This document shows positions 27,499 to 37,260 of a stretch of DNA of 64,000 nucleotides, in pieces; positions within the stretch are counted from its first letter, which is position 1; each line of letters opens with the position of its first letter. Under the pieces are notes generated by a model that was not told the origin of the DNA, ran no database searches, and was given only the letters and a program-made list of their open reading frames with translations. A program made the position numbers and the translations under genes. This DNA is from Polynucleobacter necessarius (lineage in GTDB: Bacteria > Pseudomonadota > Gammaproteobacteria > Burkholderiales > Burkholderiaceae). The stretch is taken from contig NZ_LT606949.1 of assembly GCF_900095215.1 (NCBI RefSeq), positions 1,608,949 through 1,672,948 on the forward strand. Direction: 5' to 3'.

Positions 27499-30177
27499 GT
27501 GGCAACTAAAGCAACTACCAAAAAAAGCGGCTCAAAAACAACCGCCGGGGACCACCCAAAAGCGCTCATCATTGCAGAGAAGCCTTCTGTTGCGAATGAT
27601 ATTGCCAAGGCCTTGGGTGGCTTTACAAAGTATGAGGATTATTTTGAGAGCGATGACTTTCTAATTTCTTCCGCGGTTGGCCACTTATTGGAAATTGCTG
27701 CCCCAGAAGAGTTTGACGTCAAGCGCGGTAAATGGTCTTTCGCTAATTTACCAGCAGTGCCTCCTTATTTTGATTTACGCCCAATTGCGAAAACTGAATC
27801 GCGCTTGAAGGTTTTACAAAAACTCATTAAACGTAAAGATGTCACCGCACTCATTAATGCATGCGACGCAGGGCGCGAAGGGGAGCTCATTTTCCGCTTG
27901 ATTGCGCAACACGCAAAAGCATCGCAATCAATTAAGCGCCTATGGCTCCAATCAATGACACCAGCGGCCATTCGCGAGGGCTTCGCCAACTTACGAACCG
28001 ATGAAGATATGCAGCCCCTTGCTGATGCAGCGCGCTGTCGCTCTGAGGCAGACTGGCTAGTCGGTATCAATGGTACGCGTGCCATGACTGCATTTAATAG
28101 CAAAAGCGGTGGCTTCTTTTTAACTACTGTTGGCCGTGTGCAAACTCCAACACTTTCCATTGTGGTGGAACGCGAAGAGTTGATTCGCAAGTTCATTTCC
28201 AAAGACTACTGGGAAGTCAAGGCGGAGTTCATTGCTGCTGCCGGTGTGTATGAGGGCCGTTGGTTTGATCCTAAATTTAAAAAGGATGCTGCCGAACCAG
28301 ATGCGCGTGAGAACCGCTTGTGGAGCGAAGCAGCAGCCCAAAGCATTGTGGCAGCATGTCGCGGTAAAAAGGCAAATGTCACGGAAGAAGCAAAGCCCGC
28401 TACGCAACTTGCTCCGCAGTTATTTGATCTCACCAGTTTACAGCGCGAAGCAAACGCACGCTTTGGCTTTTCCGCAAAAAATACTTTGGGTCTCGCGCAA
28501 GCCTTATACGAGCGCCACAAAGTATTAATGTATCCACGTACCGATGCAAAAACGCTTCCTGAGGACTATCTCGATACAGTTAAACAAACCATGGAAAACC
28601 TTGCTGAGCATTCACAAGACTACCGCGGCTTTGCTAAACAAATTTTGCAAGGCGATCCTAAGGATCCAAAGACAAAAGCGGGTTATGGCTGGATTAAGCC
28701 CAACAAACGCATTTTCGATAATTCCAAAATTTCTGATCACTTTGCGATCATTCCAACCCTAGAAACGCCTAAGATCCTAAGCGAGCCTGAGGCGAAGCTC
28801 TACGATTTGGTGGTCCGTCGTTTCTTGGCCGTGTTTTATCCTGCCGCGGAATTCCGCGTCACCACTCGCATCACTGAGGCATCCGGACACCACTTCAAAA
28901 CTGAAGGACGCGTGCTCGTAAACCCCGGCTGGCTAACTGTTTATGGCAAATCCAATCAAGCGGATGATGAACTAGTGCCCGTTCAAGAAGATGAAGCGGT
29001 TCAAAATGAATCTATCGCTGCAGTGCCTTTAAAAACCAAGCCGCCCGCTCGCTACACCGAAGCGACATTGCTCTCCGCAATGGAAAACGCCGGCAAATGG
29101 GTTGATGATGATGAGATGCGTGAAGTCATGGCTGAAAAAGGCCTAGGCACTCCTGCGACACGCGCTGCCATTATTGAAGGCTTGCTTGCTGAAAAATACA
29201 TCGTGCGTGAAGCTCATGAACTGATTCCGACTGCGAAAGCATTTCAGTTAATGACTTTATTGCGCGGTCTAGATGTTGAAGAATTAACTCGCCCCGATTT
29301 AACCGGCAGCTGGGAAAACAAACTTTCCTTGATTGAGCTGGGCAAGATGAATCGCGATACCTTCATGCAAGAGATTGCGCAAATGACTCAGCGCATTGTG
29401 AAACGCGCCAAAGAATACGATAGCGATACCATTCCGGGCGACTATGCCACTATGGCCACGCCATGCCCGCACTGTAAGGGTCCGGTAAAAGAAAACTATC
29501 GTCGTTTCGCCTGTGAAAAATGTGGTTTTACTATCAGCAAGACACCAGGTGGGCGCGCATTTGAATACCACGAAGTAGAAGAATTATTGCGTGAAAAAAC
29601 GATTGGTCCCTTGCCAGGATTCCGCAGCAAAATGGGAAGACCATTTGCGGCGATTATTAAGTTAAACGAAATTCCAGAGGACGATAGAGATTACCCAAAT
29701 GCTGGTTTCAAACTCGAGTTTGATTTTAGCAATACCCAAGATGATGAAACCGAAGCGGTTGATTTCACTAATCGTCAAGCATTAGGCGTTTGCCCAAAAT
29801 GCTCTGACGCAGTCTATGAAGATGGTATGCGCTATGTTTGCGAAAACAATACTGGCCCTAGCAAATCATGTGATTTCAAAACTGGGAAAGTGGTTTTACA
29901 ACAAGAAGTGTCGCCAGAACAAATTCAGAAATTGCTGAAAGAGGGCAAAACCGATCTTTTGGCGAACTTTAAGTCAAACCGTACTGGGCGTGGGTTTAAG
30001 GCCTATTTGGCCTTAGATTCAGCAGGCAAAATTGGTTTTGAATTTGAAGCAAAAGCGCCAAAAGCTGCAGGTGCTGCTAAAGCTACAGCAAAGAAACGGG
30101 CAGGCGCAAGTGCGGCAACCAAATCCGCAGCAAAACCTAAACGCGCAAGCAAAGCAAAGTCATCCTCTAGCAGTTGA
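27499..30177 (+). CDS. topB: DNA topoisomerase III
   Basis: Type IA topoisomerase that decatenates DNA. The 892-residue protein starts at GTG 27499. It has a TOPRIM domain (ALIIAEKPSVANDI, NACDAGREGE), the catalytic Tyr in LMYPRTDAKTLP, and two C-terminal Cys4 zinc motifs (CPHC…CEKCG and CPKC…). It ends in a 50-residue Lys/Ala/Ser-rich tail that probably binds DNA. That tail overlaps the 3' end of mnmC on the other strand by 175 bp, and both products look constrained there. About 200 bp without a gene separate it from dprA and presumably hold its promoter. Intact. Confidence 0.94.
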   Translation: MATKATTKKSGSKTTAGDHPKALIIAEKPSVANDIAKALGGFTKYEDYFESDDFLISSAVGHLLEIAAPEEFDVKRGKWSFANLPAVPPYFDLRPIAKTESRLKVLQKLIKRKDVTALINACDAGREGELIFRLIAQHAKASQSIKRLWLQSMTPAAIREGFANLRTDEDMQPLADAARCRSEADWLVGINGTRAMTAFNSKSGGFFLTTVGRVQTPTLSIVVEREELIRKFISKDYWEVKAEFIAAAGVYEGRWFDPKFKKDAAEPDARENRLWSEAAAQSIVAACRGKKANVTEEAKPATQLAPQLFDLTSLQREANARFGFSAKNTLGLAQALYERHKVLMYPRTDAKTLPEDYLDTVKQTMENLAEHSQDYRGFAKQILQGDPKDPKTKAGYGWIKPNKRIFDNSKISDHFAIIPTLETPKILSEPEAKLYDLVVRRFLAVFYPAAEFRVTTRITEASGHHFKTEGRVLVNPGWLTVYGKSNQADDELVPVQEDEAVQNESIAAVPLKTKPPARYTEATLLSAMENAGKWVDDDEMREVMAEKGLGTPATRAAIIEGLLAEKYIVREAHELIPTAKAFQLMTLLRGLDVEELTRPDLTGSWENKLSLIELGKMNRDTFMQEIAQMTQRIVKRAKEYDSDTIPGDYATMATPCPHCKGPVKENYRRFACEKCGFTISKTPGGRAFEYHEVEELLREKTIGPLPGFRSKMGRPFAAIIKLNEIPEDDRDYPNAGFKLEFDFSNTQDDETEAVDFTNRQALGVCPKCSDAVYEDGMRYVCENNTGPSKSCDFKTGKVVLQQEVSPEQIQKLLKEGKTDLLANFKSNRTGRGFKAYLALDSAGKIGFEFEAKAPKAAGAAKATAKKRAGASAATKSAAKPKRASKAKSSSSS

Positions 30178-31238
30178 GCTGTAATCAGCTTGGCCGCTAG
30201 AGCAGACCACAACATCCCTCTCGACCCCAGAGCGATCGCTAAAAATATTCCTGGGAGTTGAGTGAGCGCGCCAATAATTGGTAAACGATCTCCAGCCACG
30301 CAACGAACGCCAACAAATTCTCCGGCTTTCGTTAGCGAGTGAAGATCGCCTTCTGGATAATTCACCAAACCCCTTGCTTGTTCTCGATTGAAATCATCGC
30401 TTGCTTCTCTTGGGACAAGATCATCTTCACCCTCATCAAAACTGGAGCCCACAATCCATTGATAACTACCGTCTTCCAGCCGCTTTGCGGGCAAGCAATA
30501 CCCATCACCGGACATACCAACCCTAGGTAATTTTTTCGCCCAAGGATCATTCTCTTGAACCGAAAAAATACTGAGTTGGCCGCGTACGGGCTTTAAAGGT
30601 AGGCGTACATCAATAGAGGTAAGCAAGGCTTTAGCCTCCATGGCGCACGCTACAACCACCTTATCAGCAGAAGCGATCAATTGGTTTGTGCCATCAAATA
30701 GATGCCATGTGTCGCCCGCTTTTTCCAAGCGCGCTATACGTGTGTTCCAGATGCAAGTCAGCTGATTGTGAGTTTGTAATAAGCTCTTACTTGTTTCATG
30801 CAAATTTAGACAGGCGCCGCGCGGCAACCAAACTCCACTTTGTTTAACTCCAAAAACACGATCAGCCTCTTGAGCGTCCATAGCAATTGCCATATCCTCG
30901 GCAAGCTCAAGAGAACGCAGATGCTCCACCATTTGCGCGCGATCAAATGCTTTATCTTTTTTGGTCGGCTGAAATATTCCATGTTGTCGCCAAACGCTTT
31001 TCCAGCGAACCTCGGCAAGCAAAAAAGCAATTCTCGTTAAACGCAATAAACGGGGAGAGCCCTTGCCAATATGAGGGTGCGCAATCGCGTAAGCATGGCT
31101 AGAACAGGCGGCGGCTGGGGATGCGGCGGCATCAATAACGCAAACCACCTTGCCGCGCTCAAGCAACTCATTTGCAATGGTTGCTCCGCAAATGCCTGCC
31201 CCAATCACCACTATTTCATGATGTTGGGGTTTGGTCAT
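30003..31238 (-). CDS. mnmC: FAD-dependent cmnm5s2U34 tRNA oxidoreductase (MnmC C-terminal type)
   Basis: A 411-residue FAD oxidoreductase of the DAO family, with the dinucleotide site VVIGAGICGATIANEL at the N-terminus, HPHIGKG, a PVRGQL motif and a C-terminal VRCVAGDRLPIIG / LGSRGMLWSALAA block, which together point to the oxidase half of MnmC modifying the wobble uridine with MnmE/MnmG products. The N-terminal methyltransferase half of enterobacterial MnmC is not present. The C-terminal ADLVAALAPARF matches the family's end, so the overlap with topB is real coding on both strands, at least to about nt 30090. It follows pckG on the same strand. A plain FAD-dependent amino-acid oxidase is the alternative. 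Confidence 0.8.
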   Translation of the reverse strand: MTKPQHHEIVVIGAGICGATIANELLERGKVVCVIDAAASPAAACSSHAYAIAHPHIGKGSPRLLRLTRIAFLLAEVRWKSVWRQHGIFQPTKKDKAFDRAQMVEHLRSLELAEDMAIAMDAQEADRVFGVKQSGVWLPRGACLNLHETSKSLLQTHNQLTCIWNTRIARLEKAGDTWHLFDGTNQLIASADKVVVACAMEAKALLTSIDVRLPLKPVRGQLSIFSVQENDPWAKKLPRVGMSGDGYCLPAKRLEDGSYQWIVGSSFDEGEDDLVPREASDDFNREQARGLVNYPEGDLHSLTKAGEFVGVRCVAGDRLPIIGALTQLPGIFLAIALGSRGMLWSALAAKLITAQLLEDDFALLARLGFAADLVAALAPARFFAVALAAPAAFGAFASNSKPILPAESKAK

Positions 31239-31286
31239 TGAAAAAATCTAAATGCAACGTTTGGTGTTACTAAAGGCTTGTGGGCA

Positions 31287-33152
31287 TTAAGCATTCAAAC
31301 GTTGCTCAATCTTAGAGCGGGTTTCTTTCAGCTCTTTTGGCAAACGATCGCCAAGATGTTCGAACAACTCTGTATGGAGCTTCAGCTCCTTCTTCCAGTC
31401 CTCAACTGCTACGTGGATTGCTTTTGAAAACTTCTCCGCAGAATATTCGAGACCATTCCAATACATGTCGCTATGCTCTGGGCAAATGCCGAACGGCGTT
31501 TCTTTGCCTTTGGCTTTTCCTTCAGCGCGCCCCAAAATCCAAGAAAGAACGCGCATATTTTCACCAAAACCAGGCCATACGAACTGGCCGTTTTCATCCT
31601 TGCGGAACCAATTCACGCAATAGATCTTCGGCAATACCGCACCCTCGGCTTCAAGCTTCTCACCAATGTTGAGCCAGTGCTGGAAATAGTCACTCATGTT
31701 GTAACCAGCGAATGCAATCATTGCAAATGGGTCGCGACGCACAACACCAATCTGTCCTGTAATAGCCGCAGTGGTTTCTGAGCCCAAGGTTGCGGCCATG
31801 TACACGCCCTCAACCCAATCACGCGCTTCGCTAACCAAAGGCACTGTGTTTGAACGACGGCCACCAAACAAGAAGGCGTCAATTGGAACGCCAGCAGGAT
31901 CATCCCAGTTTGGATCCACTGCTGGGTTGTTGGTTGCAGCCACTGTGAAGCGTGAATTAGGGTGTGCGGCTTTGCGGCCAGCGGCCCCATCAGCAGGAGT
32001 CCAGTCTTTACCTTGCCAGTCGATCAAATGTGCTGGTGGAGTTTCTGTCAAACCCTCCCACCAAACATCGCCATCATCAGTTAAACCAACGTTAGTGAAG
32101 ATCACATCTTGATTCAATGAATCAATACAGTTCTGATTTGTTTGGCGGTTAGTGCCCGGAGCAACACCGAAATAACCAGATTCAGGGTTGATCGCGAATA
32201 AACGGGTTTTACCAGTAACAGGGTCTTTGCGTGGCTTGATCCAAGCAATGTCATCACCAATCGTTGTTACCTTCCAACCATCAAATCCCTTAGGAGGAAT
32301 CATCATAGAGAAGTTGGTTTTGCCACAAGCAGATGGGAATGCAGCCGCAATGTGGTATTTCTTACCTTCAGGTGAAGTCACACCCAAGATCAACATATGC
32401 TCAGCCAACCAGCCCTGCTCGCGACCCATATTGGATGCAATGCGCAAAGCGAAACATTTTTTACCCAACAAAGCATTGCCGCCATAGCCTGAGCCAAAAG
32501 ACCAGATCTCACGTGTTTCTGTGTAATGAACAATGTATTTGTTTTTATTGTTAGGCCATGCCATATCCTTTTCGCCAGCAGCCAAAGGCTTGCCAACCGT
32601 GTGGATACAAGGAACAAACTCGCCGTCTGCACCAAGCTGATCAATCACTGCTTTGCCCATACGAGTCATCAGGCGCATATTGATCGCAACATATGGGCTA
32701 TCAGACAACTGAACACCAATGTGCGCAATTGGTGAACCAATTGGGCCCATTGAAAAAGGCACAACATACATTGTTCTGCCACGCATGCACCCATCAAATA
32801 ACGGGTTCAATGTTGCGCGCATTGCGCTTGGCTCAACCCAATTATTGGTTGGACCAGCATCTTCTTTCTTTGCTGAACAAATAAATGTCCGGTCTTCAAC
32901 ACGCGCAACATCTTCAGGGTCGGATAGGGCCAAAAATGAGTTTTTACGCTTAGCGGGATTAAGGCGCTTAAAAACGCCGGCCTTTACCAATAACTCACAA
33001 AGCTCATCGTACTCAGCCTGCGAACCATCGCACCAACGGATGGCATCAGGTTGAGTTAGGGCGGCAACTTCGCCAACCCATGCAATTAAACGCTTGTTTT
33101 TTACGTAGGCTGGCGCATTTACATTAATTTGGCCGCTAGTAGTTGAGGTCAT
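31287..33152 (-). CDS. pckG: GTP-dependent phosphoenolpyruvate carboxykinase
   Basis: Converts oxaloacetate and GTP to PEP for gluconeogenesis. The 621-residue protein has the GTP-type signature with the P-loop [13 protein letters not shown] (kinase-1a), the metal-binding DDIAWI, and [14 protein letters not shown]. Length is typical of the GTP class. It is preceded by about 90 bp before mnmE's stop and followed by mnmC. Intact, which suggests a host-associated cell still living on organic and amino acids. Confidence 0.96.
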   Translation of the reverse strand: MTSTTSGQINVNAPAYVKNKRLIAWVGEVAALTQPDAIRWCDGSQAEYDELCELLVKAGVFKRLNPAKRKNSFLALSDPEDVARVEDRTFICSAKKEDAGPTNNWVEPSAMRATLNPLFDGCMRGRTMYVVPFSMGPIGSPIAHIGVQLSDSPYVAINMRLMTRMGKAVIDQLGADGEFVPCIHTVGKPLAAGEKDMAWPNNKNKYIVHYTETREIWSFGSGYGGNALLGKKCFALRIASNMGREQGWLAEHMLILGVTSPEGKKYHIAAAFPSACGKTNFSMMIPPKGFDGWKVTTIGDDIAWIKPRKDPVTGKTRLFAINPESGYFGVAPGTNRQTNQNCIDSLNQDVIFTNVGLTDDGDVWWEGLTETPPAHLIDWQGKDWTPADGAAGRKAAHPNSRFTVAATNNPAVDPNWDDPAGVPIDAFLFGGRRSNTVPLVSEARDWVEGVYMAATLGSETTAAITGQIGVVRRDPFAMIAFAGYNMSDYFQHWLNIGEKLEAEGAVLPKIYCVNWFRKDENGQFVWPGFGENMRVLSWILGRAEGKAKGKETPFGICPEHSDMYWNGLEYSAEKFSKAIHVAVEDWKKELKLHTELFEHLGDRLPKELKETRSKIEQRLNA

Positions 33153-33242
33153 ATGTTTCCCTATGAAGATTGAATTTTTTAATCAAGCAATTTTAACATT
33201 TTGGTCACATTTGCGGAGTACGCCCTACACCGCACAAACCTT

Positions 33243-34607
33243 TTACTTGCCAATACAGAACTGGCTAAAGATTTTTCCCAAAAGGTCGTCTGGAAGCAGT
33301 TTTCCGGTAATCTCGCCTAGATGTTTTTGAGCTAAAGATAGCTCTTCTGCAAACAATTCAAGCGAATTGTTGCCATTTACAGCGAATTGTTCTGATTTTT
33401 CAATATGTTCAGACGCCCGCTCTATGCAGTCTAAATGCCGCCTGCGGGCCAAAATTGCACCTTCTTGGAGGCCGTCCCAGCCCACGGTTTCCAAAATTCT
33501 CCGTTTTAGCTGGTCAATGCCCATCCCTGTTTTGGCAGAAATCAAAAGAGCTTCGCTGGACCCACTCTTATGGGGGTCTTGTAGCAAATCAACCTTATTA
33601 ATCACCTCAAGAACGGCGCACTTAGGGGGCAATTCTTGCAAAATCTGGGCTTTTAGATCATCTGGTTGATCGCTCGACTGTGCATCGGTTAAAAAAATCA
33701 CCAAATCAGCCAAACGAATCGAATCCCAAGATCTTTCAATTCCTTTTGCTTCAACTAGGTCAGCGGTGTCTCGTAGACCGGCGGTATCAATGATGTGCAT
33801 CGGCACGCCATCAATGGTGATACTTTCTTTTACCCGATCACGCGTTGTTCCCGCAATAGGAGTGACAATAGCGACCTCTTCGCCAGCCAATCGGTTTAAT
33901 AAAGAGCTTTTCCCAACATTGGGTGCGCCAGCCAGAACTAGTTGAATCCCATTGCGCAAAATTTTTCCCTGCTTGGCGCCAGCACGCAAAGTATTGAGCT
34001 TTTCTTTTACAGCCGCCAGGCGCTGACGCGCTTGTGCATTCTCCAAAAACTCAATCTCTTCCTCTGGAAAGTCTAGGGTCGATTCAACCAAAATTCTGAG
34101 TTGAGTAATTTCTTCAATTAAGTTGTTGATGTCGTCAGAAAAAGCGCCCTGCAGGGAGCGTGCGGCTCCACGCACAGCGGCTTCACTCTGCGCATCAATC
34201 AGATCGGCAATCGCCTCTGCCTGCGTTAGGTCAATTTTGCCGTTTAAGTAAGCGCGCAGAGTAAATTCACCAGGCTCCGCAATTACTAGGCCTTCGGCTT
34301 TTCCCAGCGCAAGGCAACGCTTTACCACCAACTCAAGCAATTCGGGACCACCATGACATTGAAGCTCTAAAACATCCTCACCAGTAAAAGACGCTGGCCC
34401 AGCAAAATAAATCGCAATCAGTTGATCAATCGCGTGGCCATGCTCATCAAAAAGCGTTAATAGATTGGCCTGCCTTGGAGAGAGTTTTTTTTGAAAAAGC
34501 GCGCTTGCGAGAGCGATCAAATTTTGACCGCTGATGCGCACAACCCCAACTCCAGCCCTGCCTGGCGCAGTGGCAACAGCAATGATGGGTAATTTTCTCG
34601 TCATCAT
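33243..34607 (-). CDS. mnmE: tRNA modification GTPase MnmE
   Basis: With MnmG forms the complex that installs the cmnm5 group on U34 of several tRNAs. The 454-residue protein has the folate-binding N-domain (RAGVGVVRISG), a helical domain, and an inserted G domain (GAPNVGKSSLLNRL, DTAGLRDT, NKVD), and ends with the catalytic FCIGK, whose Cys is conserved. Its partner mnmG lies 14 kb away at 48946. Part of the conserved rpmH-rnpA-yidD-yidC-mnmE order. Intact. Confidence 0.97.
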   Translation of the reverse strand: MMTRKLPIIAVATAPGRAGVGVVRISGQNLIALASALFQKKLSPRQANLLTLFDEHGHAIDQLIAIYFAGPASFTGEDVLELQCHGGPELLELVVKRCLALGKAEGLVIAEPGEFTLRAYLNGKIDLTQAEAIADLIDAQSEAAVRGAARSLQGAFSDDINNLIEEITQLRILVESTLDFPEEEIEFLENAQARQRLAAVKEKLNTLRAGAKQGKILRNGIQLVLAGAPNVGKSSLLNRLAGEEVAIVTPIAGTTRDRVKESITIDGVPMHIIDTAGLRDTADLVEAKGIERSWDSIRLADLVIFLTDAQSSDQPDDLKAQILQELPPKCAVLEVINKVDLLQDPHKSGSSEALLISAKTGMGIDQLKRRILETVGWDGLQEGAILARRRHLDCIERASEHIEKSEQFAVNGNNSLELFAEELSLAQKHLGEITGKLLPDDLLGKIFSQFCIGK

Positions 34608-34648
34608 TGCTGCCTGTTATTACAAAGTTTTTTTATACAGCTCGCGAA

Positions 34649-36322
34649 TTACTTAGCGGGCTTTTGTCCAAACATTTGGTTGATCTGCCACTGCTGTGCA
34701 ATTGAAAGCAAGTTGTTCACAACCCAATATAAAACCAAGCCCGCTGGGAAGAAGAAGAACATGACCGAGAAAACAATTGGCATGTACATCATCACTTTCG
34801 CCTGAATTGGATCTGGTGGTGTTGGGTTCAACTTGGTTTGCACGAACATGGAAACGGCCATGATGACCGGAAGGATGTAATACGGATCAGGCACTGAAAG
34901 ATCATGAATCCACAAAATCCATGGGGCGCCACGCATTTCAACCGAAGACAATAAGACCCAATACAAAGAAATAAATACCGGGATCTGAATGACGACCGGC
35001 AAGCAACCGCCCAATGGGTTGATCTTCTCCTTGCGGTACAGCTCCATCATGGCTTGATTGAGTTTTTGTGGCTCACCCTTGTACTGTTCTTTCATGTCAA
35101 CCAAACGCGGTTGCACCTCTTTCATGCGAGCCATTGATTTGTAGCTTGCGGCCGACAAAGGGAAGAACATCAACTTAATCAAGATGGTTAGGAGAATGAT
35201 GGACAACCCCCAGTTGCCAATGTAGGAGTGGATGTTATCCAAAAGCCAGAAAATGGGTTTGGCCAAAATAGTTAAGTAGCCATAATCTTTGAGCAACTCA
35301 AAACCAGGCGCGATCGTTTCTAAAACACGCTCTTCTTGTGGGCCAACAAATAGCTTGGCTTTTTCAACCACCGTAGAGCCTGAAGCAATAACACCGAGCG
35401 GTGTTTGCATGCCAATTCGATATAAGCCATTATCAATTCTGCCTGCGTAAATATCGCGCGCATCTTTATCGCCTGGAATCCATGCGCTTGCAAAATAGTG
35501 TTGAACCATTGCAATCCATGCTGGCTCACCAGCAGCCACTTGAGTTGGGATGGTGATTTTGTTTTTATCAATCGATGTGAACTCGAGCTTATTGAACTTT
35601 TCCTTATCGGTATAGGCCGCAGGACCGGTGAAGGTGCTAGCTGAGAAAGCGCCGCCAAATGGGCCGATTTTTTGTTTTTGTGATGCGTCACGTACGATCT
35701 CTGTATAGAGAACCAGTGGATTTGAATTGTTCGCTGATTGGGTAATGCGATGCCCAACATCCACAACATAGCTACCTGGGTTTAGGATGAATGTCTTTTC
35801 GAGCTTTACGCCATTGCGCTCACTAGCAAAAACAGCAAACGGTCTGCCTGAACCATCTTTGCCAGACTGAATCAATTTGAAGGCGCTGGTATGGTTTGGA
35901 AGATCATTGTTGTTTAATGCAATTAAACCTGAACGAGCAAAATACTTGTGTGTAGGTGTGTACTGAAATAGTTCAACCGGCTTGTTTTCAGCAGTTAAAG
36001 ATTTCAACAACTTTGCGTCGATTACATTTGCGCCACTTGCACTAATTTCCAGCACTAAAACATCGTTTTGTAGTGTGAACCGTTCTGCGCTTTCAATCGC
36101 GCCACCATTAACCACTGGTGTTGCGGCAACCGCGGGTGAGCCAGAGATTTGCGCAGGAACGTCAATCTTGTTGTTGGCGGCTGTTTTATCTGCAGCAACC
36201 GGTGCGCTTGCTGTGGTGCCACCAAACAAAGATGGCTTTCCTTCATGAACCTGCCAATTGTTGTAGAGCATCAAACCCGACATCGAGAATACTGCCCAAA
36301 GAATTGTTTTTTTAAAGTCCAT
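34649..36322 (-). CDS. yidC: Membrane protein insertase YidC
   Basis: Inserts and folds inner-membrane proteins, alone or with SecYEG; the ATP synthase c subunit is a known client. The 557-residue protein has an N-terminal helix (ILWAVFSMSGLMLYNNW), a large periplasmic domain (about 60-350), and the five-helix core starting near IGNWGLSIILLTILIKL with the conserved Arg-bearing groove, PLSAASYKSMARM, and PVVIQIPVFISLYWVL. Six bases separate it from yidD. Intact. Confidence 0.97.
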   Translation of the reverse strand: MDFKKTILWAVFSMSGLMLYNNWQVHEGKPSLFGGTTASAPVAADKTAANNKIDVPAQISGSPAVAATPVVNGGAIESAERFTLQNDVLVLEISASGANVIDAKLLKSLTAENKPVELFQYTPTHKYFARSGLIALNNNDLPNHTSAFKLIQSGKDGSGRPFAVFASERNGVKLEKTFILNPGSYVVDVGHRITQSANNSNPLVLYTEIVRDASQKQKIGPFGGAFSASTFTGPAAYTDKEKFNKLEFTSIDKNKITIPTQVAAGEPAWIAMVQHYFASAWIPGDKDARDIYAGRIDNGLYRIGMQTPLGVIASGSTVVEKAKLFVGPQEERVLETIAPGFELLKDYGYLTILAKPIFWLLDNIHSYIGNWGLSIILLTILIKLMFFPLSAASYKSMARMKEVQPRLVDMKEQYKGEPQKLNQAMMELYRKEKINPLGGCLPVVIQIPVFISLYWVLLSSVEMRGAPWILWIHDLSVPDPYYILPVIMAVSMFVQTKLNPTPPDPIQAKVMMYMPIVFSVMFFFFPAGLVLYWVVNNLLSIAQQWQINQMFGQKPAK

Positions 36323-36328
36323 TTACAT

Positions 36329-36571
36329 TCACTTAAGTTGGTGTTGTGTATCTTTTAAAGCAGGGTCATATCCGCCATGCGTCCATGGGTTGCAGCGCAA
36401 AATGCGCCACATCATTAAGCCAAAGCCTTTCATAAAGCCGTAATAGCTAAAGCAGTCACAAGCATATTGCGAACAACTAGGTACGTATTTACAGTGCATA
36501 CCCAAGTATGGGCTAAGAGTTAGTTGATAAACTTTGACCAACTTGATTGCAGCATTATTTAAAACGCGCAC
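36329..36571 (-). CDS. yidD: Membrane protein insertion efficiency factor YidD
   Basis: An 80-residue protein with the YidD signature: an amphipathic N-terminal helix (LVKVYQLTLSPYLG), three Cys in CKYVPSCSQYACDCF, and CNPWTHGGYDP. It helps YidC-dependent insertion and sits between rnpA and yidC as in most bacteria, two bases from rnpA. Intact. Confidence 0.95.
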   Translation of the reverse strand: MRVLNNAAIKLVKVYQLTLSPYLGMHCKYVPSCSQYACDCFSYYGFMKGFGLMMWRILRCNPWTHGGYDPALKDTQHQLK

Positions 36572-36573
36572 CC

Positions 36574-36891
36574 TTAAATCAACCCTGAAATTTGAGAGAG
36601 TAGCATTTCTTTTTCTTTTTTCCGAAGCCTGCCCCGCGTCTCGCGACCAATTGGCTTTTTGAGCTTAACCACAACATCTTTATTTAAGGCGTTGGCTTGG
36701 GCTGCCCAAACTAATTCGCGAATCATCCGCTTGAGGCGGTTTCGGTCAACCGCTCTTTTGGCTAGCTTCTTTGCTACCGCCACACCCAAATCGGGATTAG
36801 CGCCTTCTTGGGCGGGTGCAGCATACACACCCCAATACAAACTTGTCTTTGGGCATATTTTTAGTAATTCAGAAATCCTTGCGCTATTCAA
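36574..36891 (-). CDS. rnpA: Ribonuclease P protein component
   Basis: Protein cofactor of the ribozyme that trims tRNA 5' ends. The core motif LGVAVAKKLAKRAVDRNRLKRMIRE is clear (quoted in part: AVAKKLAKRAVDRNRLKR). The only usable start is TTG 36891, because TAG closes the frame two codons before it; the 105-residue product is thus about a dozen residues shorter at the front than typical. It begins eight bases after the rpmH stop, so translation is likely coupled to rpmH. Confidence 0.92.
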   Translation of the reverse strand: MNSARISELLKICPKTSLYWGVYAAPAQEGANPDLGVAVAKKLAKRAVDRNRLKRMIRELVWAAQANALNKDVVVKLKKPIGRETRGRLRKKEKEMLLSQISGLI

Positions 36892-36899
36892 TGACTAAA

Positions 36900-37034
36900 T
36901 TAAACAGCCAAACGCTTGCGGCCCTTTTCGCGACGTGCGTTCAATGCGGCGCGTCCGCTTTTGGTTTTCATACGAATACGAAAGCCGTGAGTGCGCTTAC
37001 GACGGGTTACTGAGGGTTGGTAAGTTCTTTTCAT
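36900..37034 (-). CDS. rpmH: 50S ribosomal protein L34
   Basis: A 44-residue, highly basic protein: [19 protein letters not shown], then a short middle and [11 protein letters not shown], the invariant L34 sequence. ATG 37034 has AGGGATCG upstream. First gene of the leftward rpmH-rnpA-yidD-yidC-mnmE cluster that diverges from dnaA. Too short for many gene finders but certain from sequence. Confidence 0.98.
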   Translation of the reverse strand: MKRTYQPSVTRRKRTHGFRIRMKTKSGRAALNARREKGRKRLAV

Positions 37035-37170
37035 GATCGATCCCTGGAAAACCAAGTATTTTCCTTGTTGCAGAGCAAAAGGTCAATCCATTTTGATGAA
37101 TATGTAGGTGTTTTTCTCTATTTTTCCTTAAATGTATCTTAAATCATTAATTTCAATAGAGAATTTTTGA

Positions 37171-37221
37171 TTATTCACAAGTTATACACAGCTTTTCCAC
37201 GTTTTTGTGGCTTGTGGATAA
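37171..37221 (+). promoter_or_regulatory. Three DnaA boxes upstream of dnaA
   Basis: TTATTCACA (37171-37179) and TTATACACA (37182-37190) on the plus strand and TTATCCACA (37213-37221, minus strand) all fit the consensus TTATNCACA. They lie in the AT-rich rpmH-dnaA spacer, 36-86 bases before the dnaA start, where they would allow DnaA to repress its own gene and may add to origin function. Confidence 0.85.
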
Positions 37222-37222
37222 C

Positions 37223-37260
37223 TTTGGAGGATCGCTACAATGGATCCTCCAAAAATATGA
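37223..37260 (+). promoter_or_regulatory. Hairpin and six-codon minicistron at the dnaA start
   Basis: TTTGGAGGATC (37223-37233) and GATCCTCCAAA (37243-37253) form a perfect 11-bp stem with a nine-base loop. The left arm contains GGAGG, an ideal Shine-Dalgarno placed nine bases before ATG 37240, which opens MDPPKI and stops at TGA 37258-37260, overlapping the dnaA ATG (37257). dnaA itself has no SD of its own. The layout suggests translational coupling with SD masking. Confidence 0.6.

Noticed and set aside
30003-31238. mnmC called broken because the methyltransferase half is missing
   Set aside because: There is no space or remnant upstream for that half; stand-alone oxidase forms exist, and the FAD domain is complete.
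37167-37256. Upstream in-frame start for dnaA
   Set aside because: The extension would translate the DnaA boxes, has no homology and no SD.
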